Assembly (NCBI RefSeq): GCF_000400995.2
Contig: NZ_DF238983.1
Span: forward strand, 1-64,000
DNA length: 64,000 bases
Direction: 5' to 3'
From: Acidovorax sp. MR-S7
GTDB lineage: Bacteria > Pseudomonadota > Gammaproteobacteria > Burkholderiales > Burkholderiaceae_C
In this document: piece after piece, positions 29,210-37,745 of the stretch
Layout: the number at the start of each line of letters is the position of its first letter
How positions within the stretch are numbered: the stretch's first letter is position 1
The notes under the pieces: model-generated
Told to the model about the DNA's origin: nothing
Seen by the model: only the letters and a program-made list of their open reading frames with translations
Databases searched by the model: none
Program-made: the position numbers and the translations under genes

Positions 29210-29977
29210 TCAGTATGTGGATTCGACCAGATGAAGCTGGCTGGGCTGATCCAGCAGCCACTCGGTCAGCGCCACAGTGCAAAGGATGTCTTCGTTCAGC
29301 GGCAAGTCCTTGCCCAGCACGAATCGCAGCAGGATGAAGCCATGGCGTCCGCCGCGCTCGACAGGACGGAATGCATCGCCCCATGAGCGGGCCTCGTAGT
29401 GGAAGCGTGACGCATAGCCCTCACGCCGGTCTGGCGGCCAGCACGCGATGCGCGCACCCGGGCCGCCCTCTCGCCAGGGCCGGGCATCTTGCGGGTCGAT
29501 GAACAGCTCCACCTGGATAGCCGTGGGCTGCGCGCGCCGCAGCGGAATGCCATGCACGGCCCGCGTATCGTTGACCTGCGCCAGCGTGCGCGAGAACACC
29601 GGCACGAATGCCTTGCCGTCCAGCGCCAGCACACGGCGGTTGGATGCCTGCAGCTCGGCGGTGCGCCGTGCATAGGCTTCGGCCACGCAGCCTTGGCTTT
29701 CGCAGCGGTTGCGCACGCGCAGCCAGCGCAATTGGCCGGCCCGCAGGGCGGCCAGTGCGGCGTCGCCGTCGGGCTTGGCCTGCGCGGTTCTGTAGGCCTC
29801 CGTCAAGCGCTGGTCGGCCTGCATCAGCCCGGCGTTGGCACAGACCCAATGCTCCACCACCTTCTCGGCCCGCTGGCAGTCGAATCCGGGGGCAGGCACG
29901 GCCGGCTCCTCGGCTCGGGCCACCATGCCGCACAGCAGCCCCAGCCACAGCAGCACAGAAGGCGCCAGCGTCTTCAT
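29210..29977 (-). CDS. Secreted LprI/DUF1311-domain protein
   Basis: A 255-residue exported protein. The Sec signal (MKTLAPSVLLWLGLLCGMVARA) is followed by a DUF1311/LprI-type lysozyme-inhibitor domain with paired cysteines (FDCQRAEKVVEHWVCANAGL, NRCESQGCVAEAY). The C-terminal half has no domain I recognise. LprI-like proteins inhibit lysozyme in some pathogens, but this short domain is also found in many proteins of unrelated function. The ATG at 29977 is the start with a sensible signal peptide. It lies 17 bases after the aminotransferase gene. Confidence 0.8.
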   Translation of the reverse strand: MKTLAPSVLLWLGLLCGMVARAEEPAVPAPGFDCQRAEKVVEHWVCANAGLMQADQRLTEAYRTAQAKPDGDAALAALRAGQLRWLRVRNRCESQGCVAEAYARRTAELQASNRRVLALDGKAFVPVFSRTLAQVNDTRAVHGIPLRRAQPTAIQVELFIDPQDARPWREGGPGARIACWPPDRREGYASRFHYEARSWGDAFRPVERGGRHGFILLRFVLGKDLPLNEDILCTVALTEWLLDQPSQLHLVESTY

Positions 29978-29993
29978 CTTCAGGCAGGCGACT

Positions 29994-31184
29994 TCAAACG
30001 GCCTGGCCCAGGCGCGCCACGCCTTCGCGGATCTTGTCCACGCCGGCCGTGGCGAAGGACAGGCGCAGCGTGGCGTGGTCGGGGTTGGCGCAGAAGAACG
30101 GCGTGCCCGGCACGAAAGCCACGCCCTTGTCGATGGCACGCTTGGCGAGCACGTTGCCATCGGCCACCGCGCCGGTCGCACCCGTGAGGCGCGCCCACAC
30201 GAAAAGCCCCCCCTGCGGCTGGACGAACTCGACGGCCGCGCCGAGTTCGCTCCGCAGCGCGTCGCCCATGGCCTGGGCGCGCTCGGCGTACACGGCGCGC
30301 ACATGGGCCAGCGTGCCGGGCATGCGGCCGGCCTTGAGGTACTGCGCGGCCGTGGCCTGGGCGAAGGTGCTGGTGTGCGCGTCGCTGAACTGCTTGCACA
30401 TCGTGGCCTTGGCCAGCAATTCGGACGGCGCGATGAGCCAGCCCACGCGCAGGCCGGGCGAGAGCACCTTGCTCAAGCTGCCGCAGTGCGCCACCAGATC
30501 GCGGCTGCCCGGCACCTCGGGCGTGAGCGCGAGCAGGCTGGGCGGGGGGGCGTCGCCGAAGTACAGGTCGCCATAGGGATCGTCCTCGACGATCAGCGTC
30601 TGGTACTTCACGGCCAGCTCCAGCACCCTCCTGCGTCGCTCCAGGCTCAGCATGGCGCCGCTGGGGTTGCCGAAGGTGGGGATCAGGTAGACGAACTTGG
30701 GCTGGTGTTCAGCGATGAGCTTTTCCAGCTCGTCCGTCTTCACGCCGTTGCCGTCGATGGGCGCGCTGATGAGCTCCGCGCCGTAGAGGCGGAAGCACTG
30801 GATGGTGGCCAGGAACGTGGGCCCCTCGACGATCACCTTGTCGCCGGGGCTGATCAGGGTCTTGCCCAGCAGGTCCAGCGCCTGCTGGCTGCCCGTGGTG
30901 ACGATGAGCTGCTCGGGCGCCACGTCTTTGGCCCCCTTGGCGGCCATGAAGGCCGAGAGCTGCTCGCGCAGCGGCTGGTAGCCCTCGGTGGCGCCATATT
31001 GCAGGGCGGAGCCGGGCTCCTCGGCCAGGGCCCGCTGGCTGGCCTCGCGGATGCCGTCCACGTCGAACATGGCGCTGTCGGGAAAGCCGCCCGCGAAGCT
31101 GATGATGCCGGGCTTGCCCAGCAGCTTGAACAGCTCGCGGATGGCGGAAGTTTCTACGTTGTTCAGACGGTCGGCGAATTGCAT
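29994..31184 (-). CDS. PLP-dependent aminotransferase (2-aminoadipate/LysN-like)
   Basis: A 396-residue fold-type I aminotransferase. Recognisable segments are ISFAGGFPDSAMFD, LQYGATEGYQPLREQL, PTFGNPSGAML, VEDDPYGDLYF and the PLP-lysine region GSLSKVLSPGLRVGW. This subgroup (MocR-like catalytic domain, LysN, 2-aminoadipate or multi-substrate aminotransferase) acts on aromatic, branched or aminoadipate substrates. The exact substrate cannot be told. It stands between the Bug-amidase genes and the LprI gene, all on the minus strand. Confidence 0.92.
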   Translation of the reverse strand: MQFADRLNNVETSAIRELFKLLGKPGIISFAGGFPDSAMFDVDGIREASQRALAEEPGSALQYGATEGYQPLREQLSAFMAAKGAKDVAPEQLIVTTGSQQALDLLGKTLISPGDKVIVEGPTFLATIQCFRLYGAELISAPIDGNGVKTDELEKLIAEHQPKFVYLIPTFGNPSGAMLSLERRRRVLELAVKYQTLIVEDDPYGDLYFGDAPPPSLLALTPEVPGSRDLVAHCGSLSKVLSPGLRVGWLIAPSELLAKATMCKQFSDAHTSTFAQATAAQYLKAGRMPGTLAHVRAVYAERAQAMGDALRSELGAAVEFVQPQGGLFVWARLTGATGAVADGNVLAKRAIDKGVAFVPGTPFFCANPDHATLRLSFATAGVDKIREGVARLGQAV

Positions 31185-31242
31185 GGGACGGTGGCGAAGG
31201 GTGGCAAAGCCGCCATTGTCGCCAATGCGCCGCGCGCCGGGG

Positions 31243-32226
31243 TCAGTCGACCCGGATGTCCGAGCGCGCCGCCACCGCGCGCATCAGCGGCAGTTCGCGC
31301 TCGATGCGCTCCTGCAGCGCGCTGCCCGGGCCCCAGGCGGGCGAGAGGCCGATGTCCACCAGCTTCTGGCGCAGCGCGGCATCGGCCATCACGTCGGCCA
31401 GGGCCTTCTCCACCTTCTGCCGGATCGGCGCGGGCAGCCCGGCGGGCGCGAGGAAAGCGAACCACGTGTCCATGTGGAAACCGGGATAGCCGCTCTCCGC
31501 CACCGTAGGCACCTGGGGCAGCAGCGGCAGGCGCTGGCCGCCCAGTGTAGCGATGGGGCGGATCTTGCCGGCCTTGATGAGCGGAGTGGTGGCCACCACC
31601 GTGTCCACCGCCAGTTGCACCTGGCCACCCATGAGCGCGGTCAGGCTCGGCGAGCTGCCGTTGAACGGCACGTGCATGGCCTTGAGCCCCGTGGCAGTCT
31701 TGAGCATCTCGCCGCCGAAGTGCACCGACGAGCCCGTGCCGTACGAGCCGTAGGAGAACTTGTCGGGCGCGGCCTTCGTCAGCGCCACCAGCTCCTGCAG
31801 CGTGCGGCCCGGCGTGTCGTTGTGCGCCACGAGCACCAGGCCCATGTCGGCCACCAGGCCCAGCGGCGTGAAGCTGCGCAGCGGGTCGTAGGGCAGCGAC
31901 GTGCGGATGGCCGGGTTGTGCGTGAGCGTAGTGCTGGCGCCGAGGAACAGCGTGTAGCCGTCGGGCGGCGCCTTGGCCACGATGCCGCCCGCAACCACCG
32001 TGCCCGCGCCCGGGCGGTTCTCGACGATCACGGGCTGGCCGAGCTTGTCCGAAAGGCCCGTGGCCAGCAGCCGCCCCAGGATGTCGGTGGCGCCGCCGGG
32101 CGCGAAAGGCACGATCAGCTTGACCGGCCGGTCCGGGTAGTGCTGCGCGAAGGCCGCTGGCGCGGCCAGGACGGCAGCGCCGGCGGCGAGGCAGGCGAGA
32201 AAGCGGGAACGGGAAAGCAAGGCCAT
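31243..32226 (-). CDS. Bug-family periplasmic binding protein (TctC-like)
   Basis: A 327-residue secreted protein with signal peptide MALLSRSRFLACLAAGAAVLA. The Bug/TctC signature YPDRPVKLIVPFAPGGATDILGR follows directly, and AYGSYG-like and MHVPFNGSSPSLT segments match the family fold. These proteins bind carboxylates or amides, and the large betaproteobacterial expansion usually lacks cognate permease genes nearby, as here. It is 36 bases after the amidase gene on the same strand, which suggests an amide or its acid as ligand. Confidence 0.93.
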   Translation of the reverse strand: MALLSRSRFLACLAAGAAVLAAPAAFAQHYPDRPVKLIVPFAPGGATDILGRLLATGLSDKLGQPVIVENRPGAGTVVAGGIVAKAPPDGYTLFLGASTTLTHNPAIRTSLPYDPLRSFTPLGLVADMGLVLVAHNDTPGRTLQELVALTKAAPDKFSYGSYGTGSSVHFGGEMLKTATGLKAMHVPFNGSSPSLTALMGGQVQLAVDTVVATTPLIKAGKIRPIATLGGQRLPLLPQVPTVAESGYPGFHMDTWFAFLAPAGLPAPIRQKVEKALADVMADAALRQKLVDIGLSPAWGPGSALQERIERELPLMRAVAARSDIRVD

Positions 32227-32262
32227 GGCAGATGTCTCCTTTTGGATGGTTCGTGGGTCGGT

Positions 32263-33726
32263 TCAGCCGAGCAGCGGGCTGCGCTGGTGCGCATAGCCGC
32301 TGGCCTGGTCGTAGGCGTGGCCGATCTGCAGCACCGCCAAGTCGGCCTGCGCGGGGCCGATGATCTGCAGGCCCGCGGGCAGGCCTTGCGGCCCGAAGCC
32401 GGCGGGGGCTGCGAGCGCGGGCAGGCCGGCCATGGTGGCGGGCACCACGCATTGCATCCAGCGGTGGTAGGTGTCCATGGCGCGGCCGCCCACGGCGTGG
32501 GGCCAGTCGAGCGTGGCGTCGAACGGGAACACCTGGGCGGCGGGCAGCACCAGGAAGTCGTAGGTGTCGAACAGGCGGCGCAGCGTCTCGTACCAGGCCG
32601 AGCGCACGCGGGCCGCGTCGTACACCTGCATGGCGGAGAGCGCACGGCCGCGCTTGATCTCCCACACGGCCTCGGCCTTGAGCAGCGCGCGCTTGGCCGG
32701 GTCGTCGCAGAGCGGCCCGTTGGCACCCGCCACGGCGAAGCTGCGCAGGTCGATCCAGGCGTTCCACAGCCGCTCGAAGTCGAAAGCGGGCTCCACCTCC
32801 TCCACCGCGCAGCCGATGTCGGCGAAATGCCGCAGCGCGGCGCGGCAAGTGTCCAGCAGGCCAGGTTCGGTAGGCAGGTGGCCGTTCGAATCGCCCAGCC
32901 AGCCGATGCGCGCGCCGCGCCAGCCGCGCTCCAATGCGGCAGACCAGTCCTGCCGCCCTTCGCTGCGGCGTGTGAGCGGCAGGCGCGCGTCGAACCCGGC
33001 CTGCACCGACAGCAGCAGCGCCAGATCGGGGATGTTGCGCGCCATGGGGCCCGCCACGCTGAACTGCTGGAAGAACACCTCTTCCGTGGGCCCGTGCGGC
33101 ACGCAGCCGACGGACGTGCGCAGGCCATAGACGTTGTTGAACGCCGCCGGCGTGCGCAGCGAGCCCATCATGTCCGACCCGTCGGCCACAGGCAGCATGC
33201 GCAGCGCCACGGCCACCCCGGCCCCGCCGCTGCTGCCGCCGGCCGAGCGCGCCGGATCGAACGCGTTGCGCGTGGTGCCGTAGACCGGGTTGTAGGTGTG
33301 GCCGCCCAGGCCGAACTCCGGCGAATTGGTGCGCGCCACGAACAGGCTGCCGCCGGCGCGCATGCGCTCGAAGACGACAGCGTCGGCCTGCGGCACCTGG
33401 CCCGCGAAGATGGGCGAGCCCTTGGTCGTCACCATGCCCGCCACGGGCATGATGTCCTTGGGCGCCTGCGGAAAGCCGTGCAGAGGCCCCAAACTCTCGC
33501 CCCGCGCCAAGCGCTCGTCCAGGTCGCGCGCCTGGGCGCGCAGCGCATCGCGGTCCGCGAACGCCACGAGGGCGTTGACCACGGGGTTGAGCCGGTCGAT
33601 CTGCGCGCAGTAGGCATCGAGCACCTCCACGCACGACAGCGCACGTGCGTGGATGGCCTGCGACAGTGCGGTCGCCGTCCATTCGACGATCTCGTCCGCG
33701 CGGGCCAGGGGGGGGGATGAATCCAT
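32263..33726 (-). CDS. Amidase (amidase-signature family)
   Basis: A 487-residue amidase-signature hydrolase that cleaves an amide to acid and ammonia. The Ser-cisSer-Lys triad regions are visible: APKDIMPVAG (Lys), SAGGSSGGAGVAVAL (cis-Ser) and GSDMMGSLRTPAAF (nucleophile). The ATG at 33726 has GAGGAG at ideal spacing; an upstream in-frame ATG at 33738 and a longer frame are less likely. It is divergent from a LysR gene across about 100 bases and sits upstream of a Bug binding protein, an arrangement typical of a small uptake-and-hydrolysis module under LysR control. Substrate unknown. Confidence 0.93.
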   Translation of the reverse strand: MDSSPPLARADEIVEWTATALSQAIHARALSCVEVLDAYCAQIDRLNPVVNALVAFADRDALRAQARDLDERLARGESLGPLHGFPQAPKDIMPVAGMVTTKGSPIFAGQVPQADAVVFERMRAGGSLFVARTNSPEFGLGGHTYNPVYGTTRNAFDPARSAGGSSGGAGVAVALRMLPVADGSDMMGSLRTPAAFNNVYGLRTSVGCVPHGPTEEVFFQQFSVAGPMARNIPDLALLLSVQAGFDARLPLTRRSEGRQDWSAALERGWRGARIGWLGDSNGHLPTEPGLLDTCRAALRHFADIGCAVEEVEPAFDFERLWNAWIDLRSFAVAGANGPLCDDPAKRALLKAEAVWEIKRGRALSAMQVYDAARVRSAWYETLRRLFDTYDFLVLPAAQVFPFDATLDWPHAVGGRAMDTYHRWMQCVVPATMAGLPALAAPAGFGPQGLPAGLQIIGPAQADLAVLQIGHAYDQASGYAHQRSPLLG

Positions 33727-33809
33727 GAAACTCCTCATGTGGGCAAGCCGATGCCAGGGCAGGATACGCAGCCTCCCGCCTTTCGACAATCGCCGTTTTA
33801 TTGATGACA

Positions 33810-33828
33810 CTTTGCGTTTTTCGCAAAG
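33810..33828. promoter_or_regulatory. Perfect inverted repeat, candidate LysR operator
   Basis: CTTTGCG (33810-33816) and CGCAAAG (33822-33828) form a perfect 7-bp inverted repeat around TTTTT, and contain the T-N11-A pattern bound by LysR-type regulators. It ends one base before the lysR ATG, in the lysR/amidase divergent gap. It probably mediates autoregulation of lysR and control of the amidase gene. Confidence 0.6.
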
Positions 33829-33829
33829 C

Positions 33830-34780
33830 ATGAAAGACCCCGCCATGCTTGCCCATCGCCTGCAGGACACCGCACTGCGCTACTTCCTCGAGGTGGTGCG
33901 CACCGGCTCGGTCAGCGAGGCCGCCGCGCGGCTCAGCGTCTCTCCCTCGGCCGTGAGCCGCCAGGTGGCGGGCCTGGAAGACCTGCTGGGCGTGCCGCTG
34001 TTCGAGCGCCGCCCGCGCGGCATGGTGCCCAGCCCCGCGGGCGAGCTGCTGGCGGCCCACGCGCGGCGCGGCGCGCTGGAGGCCGACCGCGTGGTCTCCG
34101 ACATCCAGGCGCTGCAGGGGCTGCGGCGCGGGCTGGTGCGGCTGTACAGCTCCGCCGGCTTCGCCATCGAATTCCTGCCGCGCGCGATCGCCCTGTTCCG
34201 CGCCCGCCATCCCGGCATGCAGTTCCATCTGCGCACCGCCGCGCCCACGGCAGTGACCCAGGCCGTGCTCGACGGCGACGCCGACATCGGCCTGACCTAC
34301 AGCCGCGCCGCACAGCGCGACATCGAGGTGCAGCATCGCCAGGTGGCCCCCGTGATCGTCACCATGCTGCCCAGCCACCCGCTGGCGCGCCACGCCGGCG
34401 TGACCCTCGCGCAGATGCACCCCTACCCCATCGCCGTACCCGAGGGCGACAACACCGCCCGCCAGCTCTTCGACATCGCCTGCAGCCAGCGCCGCCTGGT
34501 CTTCGAACCCGCCCTGGTCACCAGCCAGTTCGAAGCGCTCACGCACTTCGTGCTGCACGGCGGCGGGATCGCACTCGGCGGAGAAGTCACGGTGCGCGAG
34601 CGCGTGCGCCGCGGCGAGCTGCACGCGGCGCTGATCCGCGAGCGCGCCCTGAGCGGGCGCGCGATCGAGCTGCAAACGCTGGCGGGCCGCACGCTGCCCG
34701 AGGGCGTGCGCGCCTTCGTGGACCATGTCCGCGCCCTGCTGCCAGCGCCCGGCTCGACGACAATGCCCGACACCCCATGA
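33830..34780 (+). CDS. LysR-family transcriptional regulator
   Basis: A 316-residue regulator with an N-terminal winged helix (LRYFLEVVRTGSVSEAAARLSVSPSAVSRQV, spanning about residues 13-43) and a substrate-binding effector domain. The ATG at 33830 is taken; the Met five codons later is also possible. It is divergent from the amidase-Bug genes and so is likely their regulator. Its last four bases overlap the start of nth (ATGA), so the DNA-repair gene is coupled to it, a chance or opportunistic operon. Confidence 0.92.
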   Translation: MKDPAMLAHRLQDTALRYFLEVVRTGSVSEAAARLSVSPSAVSRQVAGLEDLLGVPLFERRPRGMVPSPAGELLAAHARRGALEADRVVSDIQALQGLRRGLVRLYSSAGFAIEFLPRAIALFRARHPGMQFHLRTAAPTAVTQAVLDGDADIGLTYSRAAQRDIEVQHRQVAPVIVTMLPSHPLARHAGVTLAQMHPYPIAVPEGDNTARQLFDIACSQRRLVFEPALVTSQFEALTHFVLHGGGIALGGEVTVRERVRRGELHAALIRERALSGRAIELQTLAGRTLPEGVRAFVDHVRALLPAPGSTTMPDTP

Positions 34781-35433
34781 AAACCACGGACATCGAACCC
34801 TTCTTCGCCGCGCTCAAGGCCGCCAACCCGCAGCCCAACACCGAGCTGGAATACACCAATCCCTTCGAGTTGCTCGCCGCCGTGCTGCTGTCGGCCCAGG
34901 CCACCGACGTGGGCGTGAACAAGGCCACGCGCAAACTGTTCCCGGTAGCGGGCACGCCCCAGGCCGTGCTGGACCTGGGGCTGGAACGGCTGGAGGGCTA
35001 CATCAAGACCATCGGCCTGTACCGCACCAAGGCCCGCAACCTCCTGGAGACCTGCCGCATCCTCGTGGAGCGACACGGCGGCCAGGTGCCGCGCACGCGC
35101 GAGGAACTGGAGGCGCTGCCGGGCGTGGGCCGCAAGACGGCCAACGTGGTGCTGAACGTGGCCTTCGGCCAGCCCACCATGGCCGTGGACACGCACATCT
35201 TCCGGGTGGGCAACCGCACGGGCCTGGCGCCGGGCAAGAACCCGCTGGCGGTGGAGATGCAACTGCTCAAGCGCGTGCCACCCGCCTATGCGGTGGACTC
35301 GCACCACTGGCTGATCCTGCTGGGCCGCTACGTGTGCCAGGCGCGCAAGCCGCGCTGCTGGGAATGCGTTGTGGCGCCCTGGTGCGACTATCAGCCCAAG
35401 ACGCCACCGCCCGGCGTCAATCAAAAACCGTAG
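34777..35433 (+). CDS. nth: Endonuclease III
   Basis: A 218-residue base-excision repair glycosylase/AP lyase acting on oxidised pyrimidines. The helix-hairpin-helix LPGVGRKTANVV holds catalytic Lys120, and Asp138 lies in MAVDTHIFRV. The [4Fe-4S] loop C-x6-C-x2-C-x5-C is intact (CQARKPRCWECVVAPWC). The start overlaps the lysR stop by four bases. The TAG stop is supplied by a degenerate copy of the dispersed repeat, giving a tail of PPPGVNQKP. Confidence 0.97.
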   Translation: MKTTDIEPFFAALKAANPQPNTELEYTNPFELLAAVLLSAQATDVGVNKATRKLFPVAGTPQAVLDLGLERLEGYIKTIGLYRTKARNLLETCRILVERHGGQVPRTREELEALPGVGRKTANVVLNVAFGQPTMAVDTHIFRVGNRTGLAPGKNPLAVEMQLLKRVPPAYAVDSHHWLILLGRYVCQARKPRCWECVVAPWCDYQPKTPPPGVNQKP

Positions 35434-35466
35434 CTGCTTGCGCATACGGCACCGCTCCAGGACTTG
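35418..35466 (+). repeat. Dispersed 3'-intergenic repeat, copy 5 (degenerate)
   Basis: Orientation A: the left block TAGCTGCTTGCGC is intact but the right arm is eroded (ATACGGCACCGCTCCAGG). The nth stop codon TAG is the first triplet of TAGCTGC. It lies between convergent genes nth and the 2OG oxygenase. Confidence 0.6.
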
Positions 35467-35468
35467 CT

Positions 35469-36485
35469 TCAATACCGGTTGGAAAAGTTCGCACTGATGC
35501 GCTGGCGCAGGTACTCCGCGCCCGTGACGGGCGGGTACTTCCTGCGCGGCCCTTCGATGACCGCGTCCTCGTTGGCCTGCGCGAAGAATGCCAGGCTGTA
35601 GCGCGCCCCTTGGTATTCATGCGGCAGCGGGTTGCGCACGCGGTGGAAATTGCTCGGAAGCAGGTCGTCGCTCCAGCGCATGAGCATGTCGCCGATGTTG
35701 CAGGTGATGACGCCCTCCACCGGCTGCACGCTCGTCCACGCGCGGTCGGCCATCTCCTTGCCGGGCAGCACCTGCAGGCCGCCTTCGCCGGGGCGCTGGA
35801 ACAGCAGCGTCAGGCAGTCGAAATCGGTGTGCGCGCCCGCGCGCCACAGGCCCAGCTCGTCCTTGAGCGCGGGATCGACGGCGAAGTAGTGCAGCATGCG
35901 CAGCGTGCTCTGGTAGCCGGGGCTCTCGGGGTCGTGCGCCTGGGTGAAGAAGTCGTCCGCAAAGCCGAGCTTGTAGGCGAAGCACGAGAGCAACTGCATC
36001 GCGACTTCCCAGCACTGGCGCTCGAAGGCCAGCGTGGCCTCCTTGAAACCGGGCAGCTCGGCCTCGCCGGGCCACAGGCCTTCCATGCGCGGGCGCGTGA
36101 GCTGGTACGACTCCTTCTGGTCGGGCGTGCGCGTGGAGGGGCGGATCTGCGCCTTGTGCTCCCAGCCCGCGTTGCGCGCCAGCGGCCACTGCGCCTTGGT
36201 CTCTGCCGGCAGCGCGAAGAATGCGGCGGCGCGCTCGAACGCGGCACGGATGTCTTCCAGCGGAATGCCGTGGTGGCTGACCTGGAAGAAGCCGATGTCG
36301 ACCGACGCACTCCAGATCTGCTCGGCGATCTCGTGCTTGCGCGCCTCGAAATGGGACAGGTCGATCACGCGCACCTCGCGCGCCGATTCGGTGCCCATGC
36401 CGCCCATGCCGGCCTCCTTGGCCAGCTCGCTGCGTACGTCGGGGGCGACTTCAGGGTTGTAGGGCGTGGTGGTGGTCTGGGTCAT
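35469..36485 (-). CDS. 2OG-Fe(II) oxygenase (isopenicillin N synthase family)
   Basis: A 338-residue cytoplasmic dioxygenase with the DIOX_N domain (VIDLSHFEARKHEIAEQI, about residues 40-58) and a double-stranded beta-helix core. Iron ligands are His219 and Asp221 (GAHTDFDCLT) and His281 (NFHRVRNP), and Arg295 with Ser297 (RYS) would bind 2-oxoglutarate. Typical bacterial members oxidise small molecules, and the substrate here is unknown. It is divergent from the NMT1/THI5-type binding-protein gene across a 255-base gap holding a large inverted repeat. Confidence 0.92.
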   Translation of the reverse strand: MTQTTTTPYNPEVAPDVRSELAKEAGMGGMGTESAREVRVIDLSHFEARKHEIAEQIWSASVDIGFFQVSHHGIPLEDIRAAFERAAAFFALPAETKAQWPLARNAGWEHKAQIRPSTRTPDQKESYQLTRPRMEGLWPGEAELPGFKEATLAFERQCWEVAMQLLSCFAYKLGFADDFFTQAHDPESPGYQSTLRMLHYFAVDPALKDELGLWRAGAHTDFDCLTLLFQRPGEGGLQVLPGKEMADRAWTSVQPVEGVITCNIGDMLMRWSDDLLPSNFHRVRNPLPHEYQGARYSLAFFAQANEDAVIEGPRRKYPPVTGAEYLRQRISANFSNRY

Positions 36486-36551
36486 GTGTGTCCTCGTTCA
36501 GTGGATTGCGGGAAACAAGAGCAATGACCCGCGCGGGCGGCCTGCGGCCCG

Positions 36552-36673
36552 GCTGAACGCTTCTACTCTCGCGCCCGGTGCATGCAAACGGCGGGCCAGC
36601 ACAAATCACCGAAGTGGTGCGCAGCGATGGGCACGCTTCATGCAACGCAGGCCGGCGAGTAGAAGCGTTCAGC
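36552..36673. repeat. Long-range perfect inverted repeat, 17-bp arms, 88-bp loop
   Basis: GCTGAACGCTTCTACTC at 36552-36568 recurs as its exact reverse complement at 36657-36673. Inside the loop is a short imperfect direct repeat beginning CATGCAA (36581 and 36639) and followed by CG and GGCC. It occupies the divergent gap between the 2OG oxygenase and binding-protein genes. It could be a paired operator, a leader RNA stem or the remains of a small mobile element; I cannot choose between them. Confidence 0.7.
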
Positions 36674-36740
36674 ACGGCGGGACCCGCCGTCGCCCGGAAA
36701 TTGCTCAGTTCCCCACCGCCCTCTTTTCGGAGCCACCGCC

Positions 36741-37745
36741 ATGCAACGCCGCCACTTCCTCGCCGCCACCCTCGCCAGTTCCGTCGCCCTGCCCGCCGCG
36801 CGGGCGCAGGGCCTCACGCCGATCAAGTTCACGCTGGACTTCCGCGTGACCAGCCAGACGGCGCCGTTCTTCCTGGCGCTCTCCAAGGGCTACTACAAGG
36901 ATGAAGGGCTGGCCGTCAGCATCGACGTGGGCGCGGGCTCCGTCGCCTCGATCACGCGCGTGGCCAGCGGGGCCTACGACCTGGGCCTGGGCGACATCAG
37001 CTCGCTCGTCGAATTCCATGCGGCCAACCCCGACACGCCGGTGCAGGCCATCTACCAGTACTACAACCGCGCGCCCTTCGTCATCATCGGCCGCAAGGAC
37101 CGCGGCATCACCGGCGACTTCCAGTCGCTCAAGGGCAAGAAGGTCGCCGCTGCCGCGGTGGAGGCCACGCGCCGCTGCTGGCCCATGGCGGCACGCGCGC
37201 TCGGCACCTCGCCCGACCTGTTCGCATGGGTGACCACCGATTTCAGCGCGCGCGACAACGTCATGGTGCGCGGCGACGTGGACGCGGCCACCTACTTTCA
37301 CGACTCCGCCGTGTCGCTGTTCGCGCGCATGCCCGAGAAGGACCTGTCGGTGCTCGGCTTCGGGCAGACCGGCCTGCAGCTCTACGGCAACGCGCTGCTC
37401 GCCGGCAAGCTGCTGCAGGAGCGCCCCGAAGCCGCGCGCGCCTTCGTGCGCGCCACGCACCGCGCGCTGCGCGAGACGCTGGCTCGGCCCGATGCGGCGC
37501 TGGACGCGGTGAAGGCCCGCGAGGTCATCCTCCACGCCGAGACCGAGCGCGCCCGCTGGGCCATCACGCGCCAGTACCTGCTCACCCCCGAGGTGCAGGC
37601 CCACGGCCTGGGTGGCGTGCAGGCAGCGGTGCTCGCCCGGCAGGTGGACGAGGTCGCCACCGTCTTCGCGCTGCCGCGCAAGCCCGCGCCCGAGCGCATC
37701 TTCAATCCTGCCTTCCTGCCGGCAGACCGCAAGGTGGCCGCATGA
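36741..37745 (+). CDS. ABC-type substrate-binding protein, NMT1/THI5-like
   Basis: A 334-residue periplasmic protein with a twin-Arg-like or Sec signal (MQRRHFLAATLASSVALPAARA). The mature part opens with KFTLDFRVTSQTAPFFLAL, then SIDVGAGSVASITRVASGAYDLG, as in NMT1/THI5/SsuA-type solute receptors for pyrimidine precursors, nitrate or sulfonates. No permease or ATPase gene accompanies it. Its stop overlaps the deaminase start (ATGA), so the ligand is probably a nitrogenous base or its precursor that the deaminase then handles; this last point is inference. Confidence 0.88.
   Translation: MQRRHFLAATLASSVALPAARAQGLTPIKFTLDFRVTSQTAPFFLALSKGYYKDEGLAVSIDVGAGSVASITRVASGAYDLGLGDISSLVEFHAANPDTPVQAIYQYYNRAPFVIIGRKDRGITGDFQSLKGKKVAAAAVEATRRCWPMAARALGTSPDLFAWVTTDFSARDNVMVRGDVDAATYFHDSAVSLFARMPEKDLSVLGFGQTGLQLYGNALLAGKLLQERPEAARAFVRATHRALRETLARPDAALDAVKAREVILHAETERARWAITRQYLLTPEVQAHGLGGVQAAVLARQVDEVATVFALPRKPAPERIFNPAFLPADRKVAA

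Noticed and set aside
31163-34726. An 1187-codon open frame on the minus strand, and a 910-codon frame on + at 30988-33720
   Set aside because: Both are shadows over the Bug, amidase and LysR genes. High GC makes long antisense frames common; their translations are Arg/Ala/Gly-rich low complexity without domains.
36552-36673. Riboswitch upstream of the binding-protein/deaminase operon
   Set aside because: I looked for TPP, purine and guanidine consensus segments and found none; the stem is recorded only as an inverted repeat.
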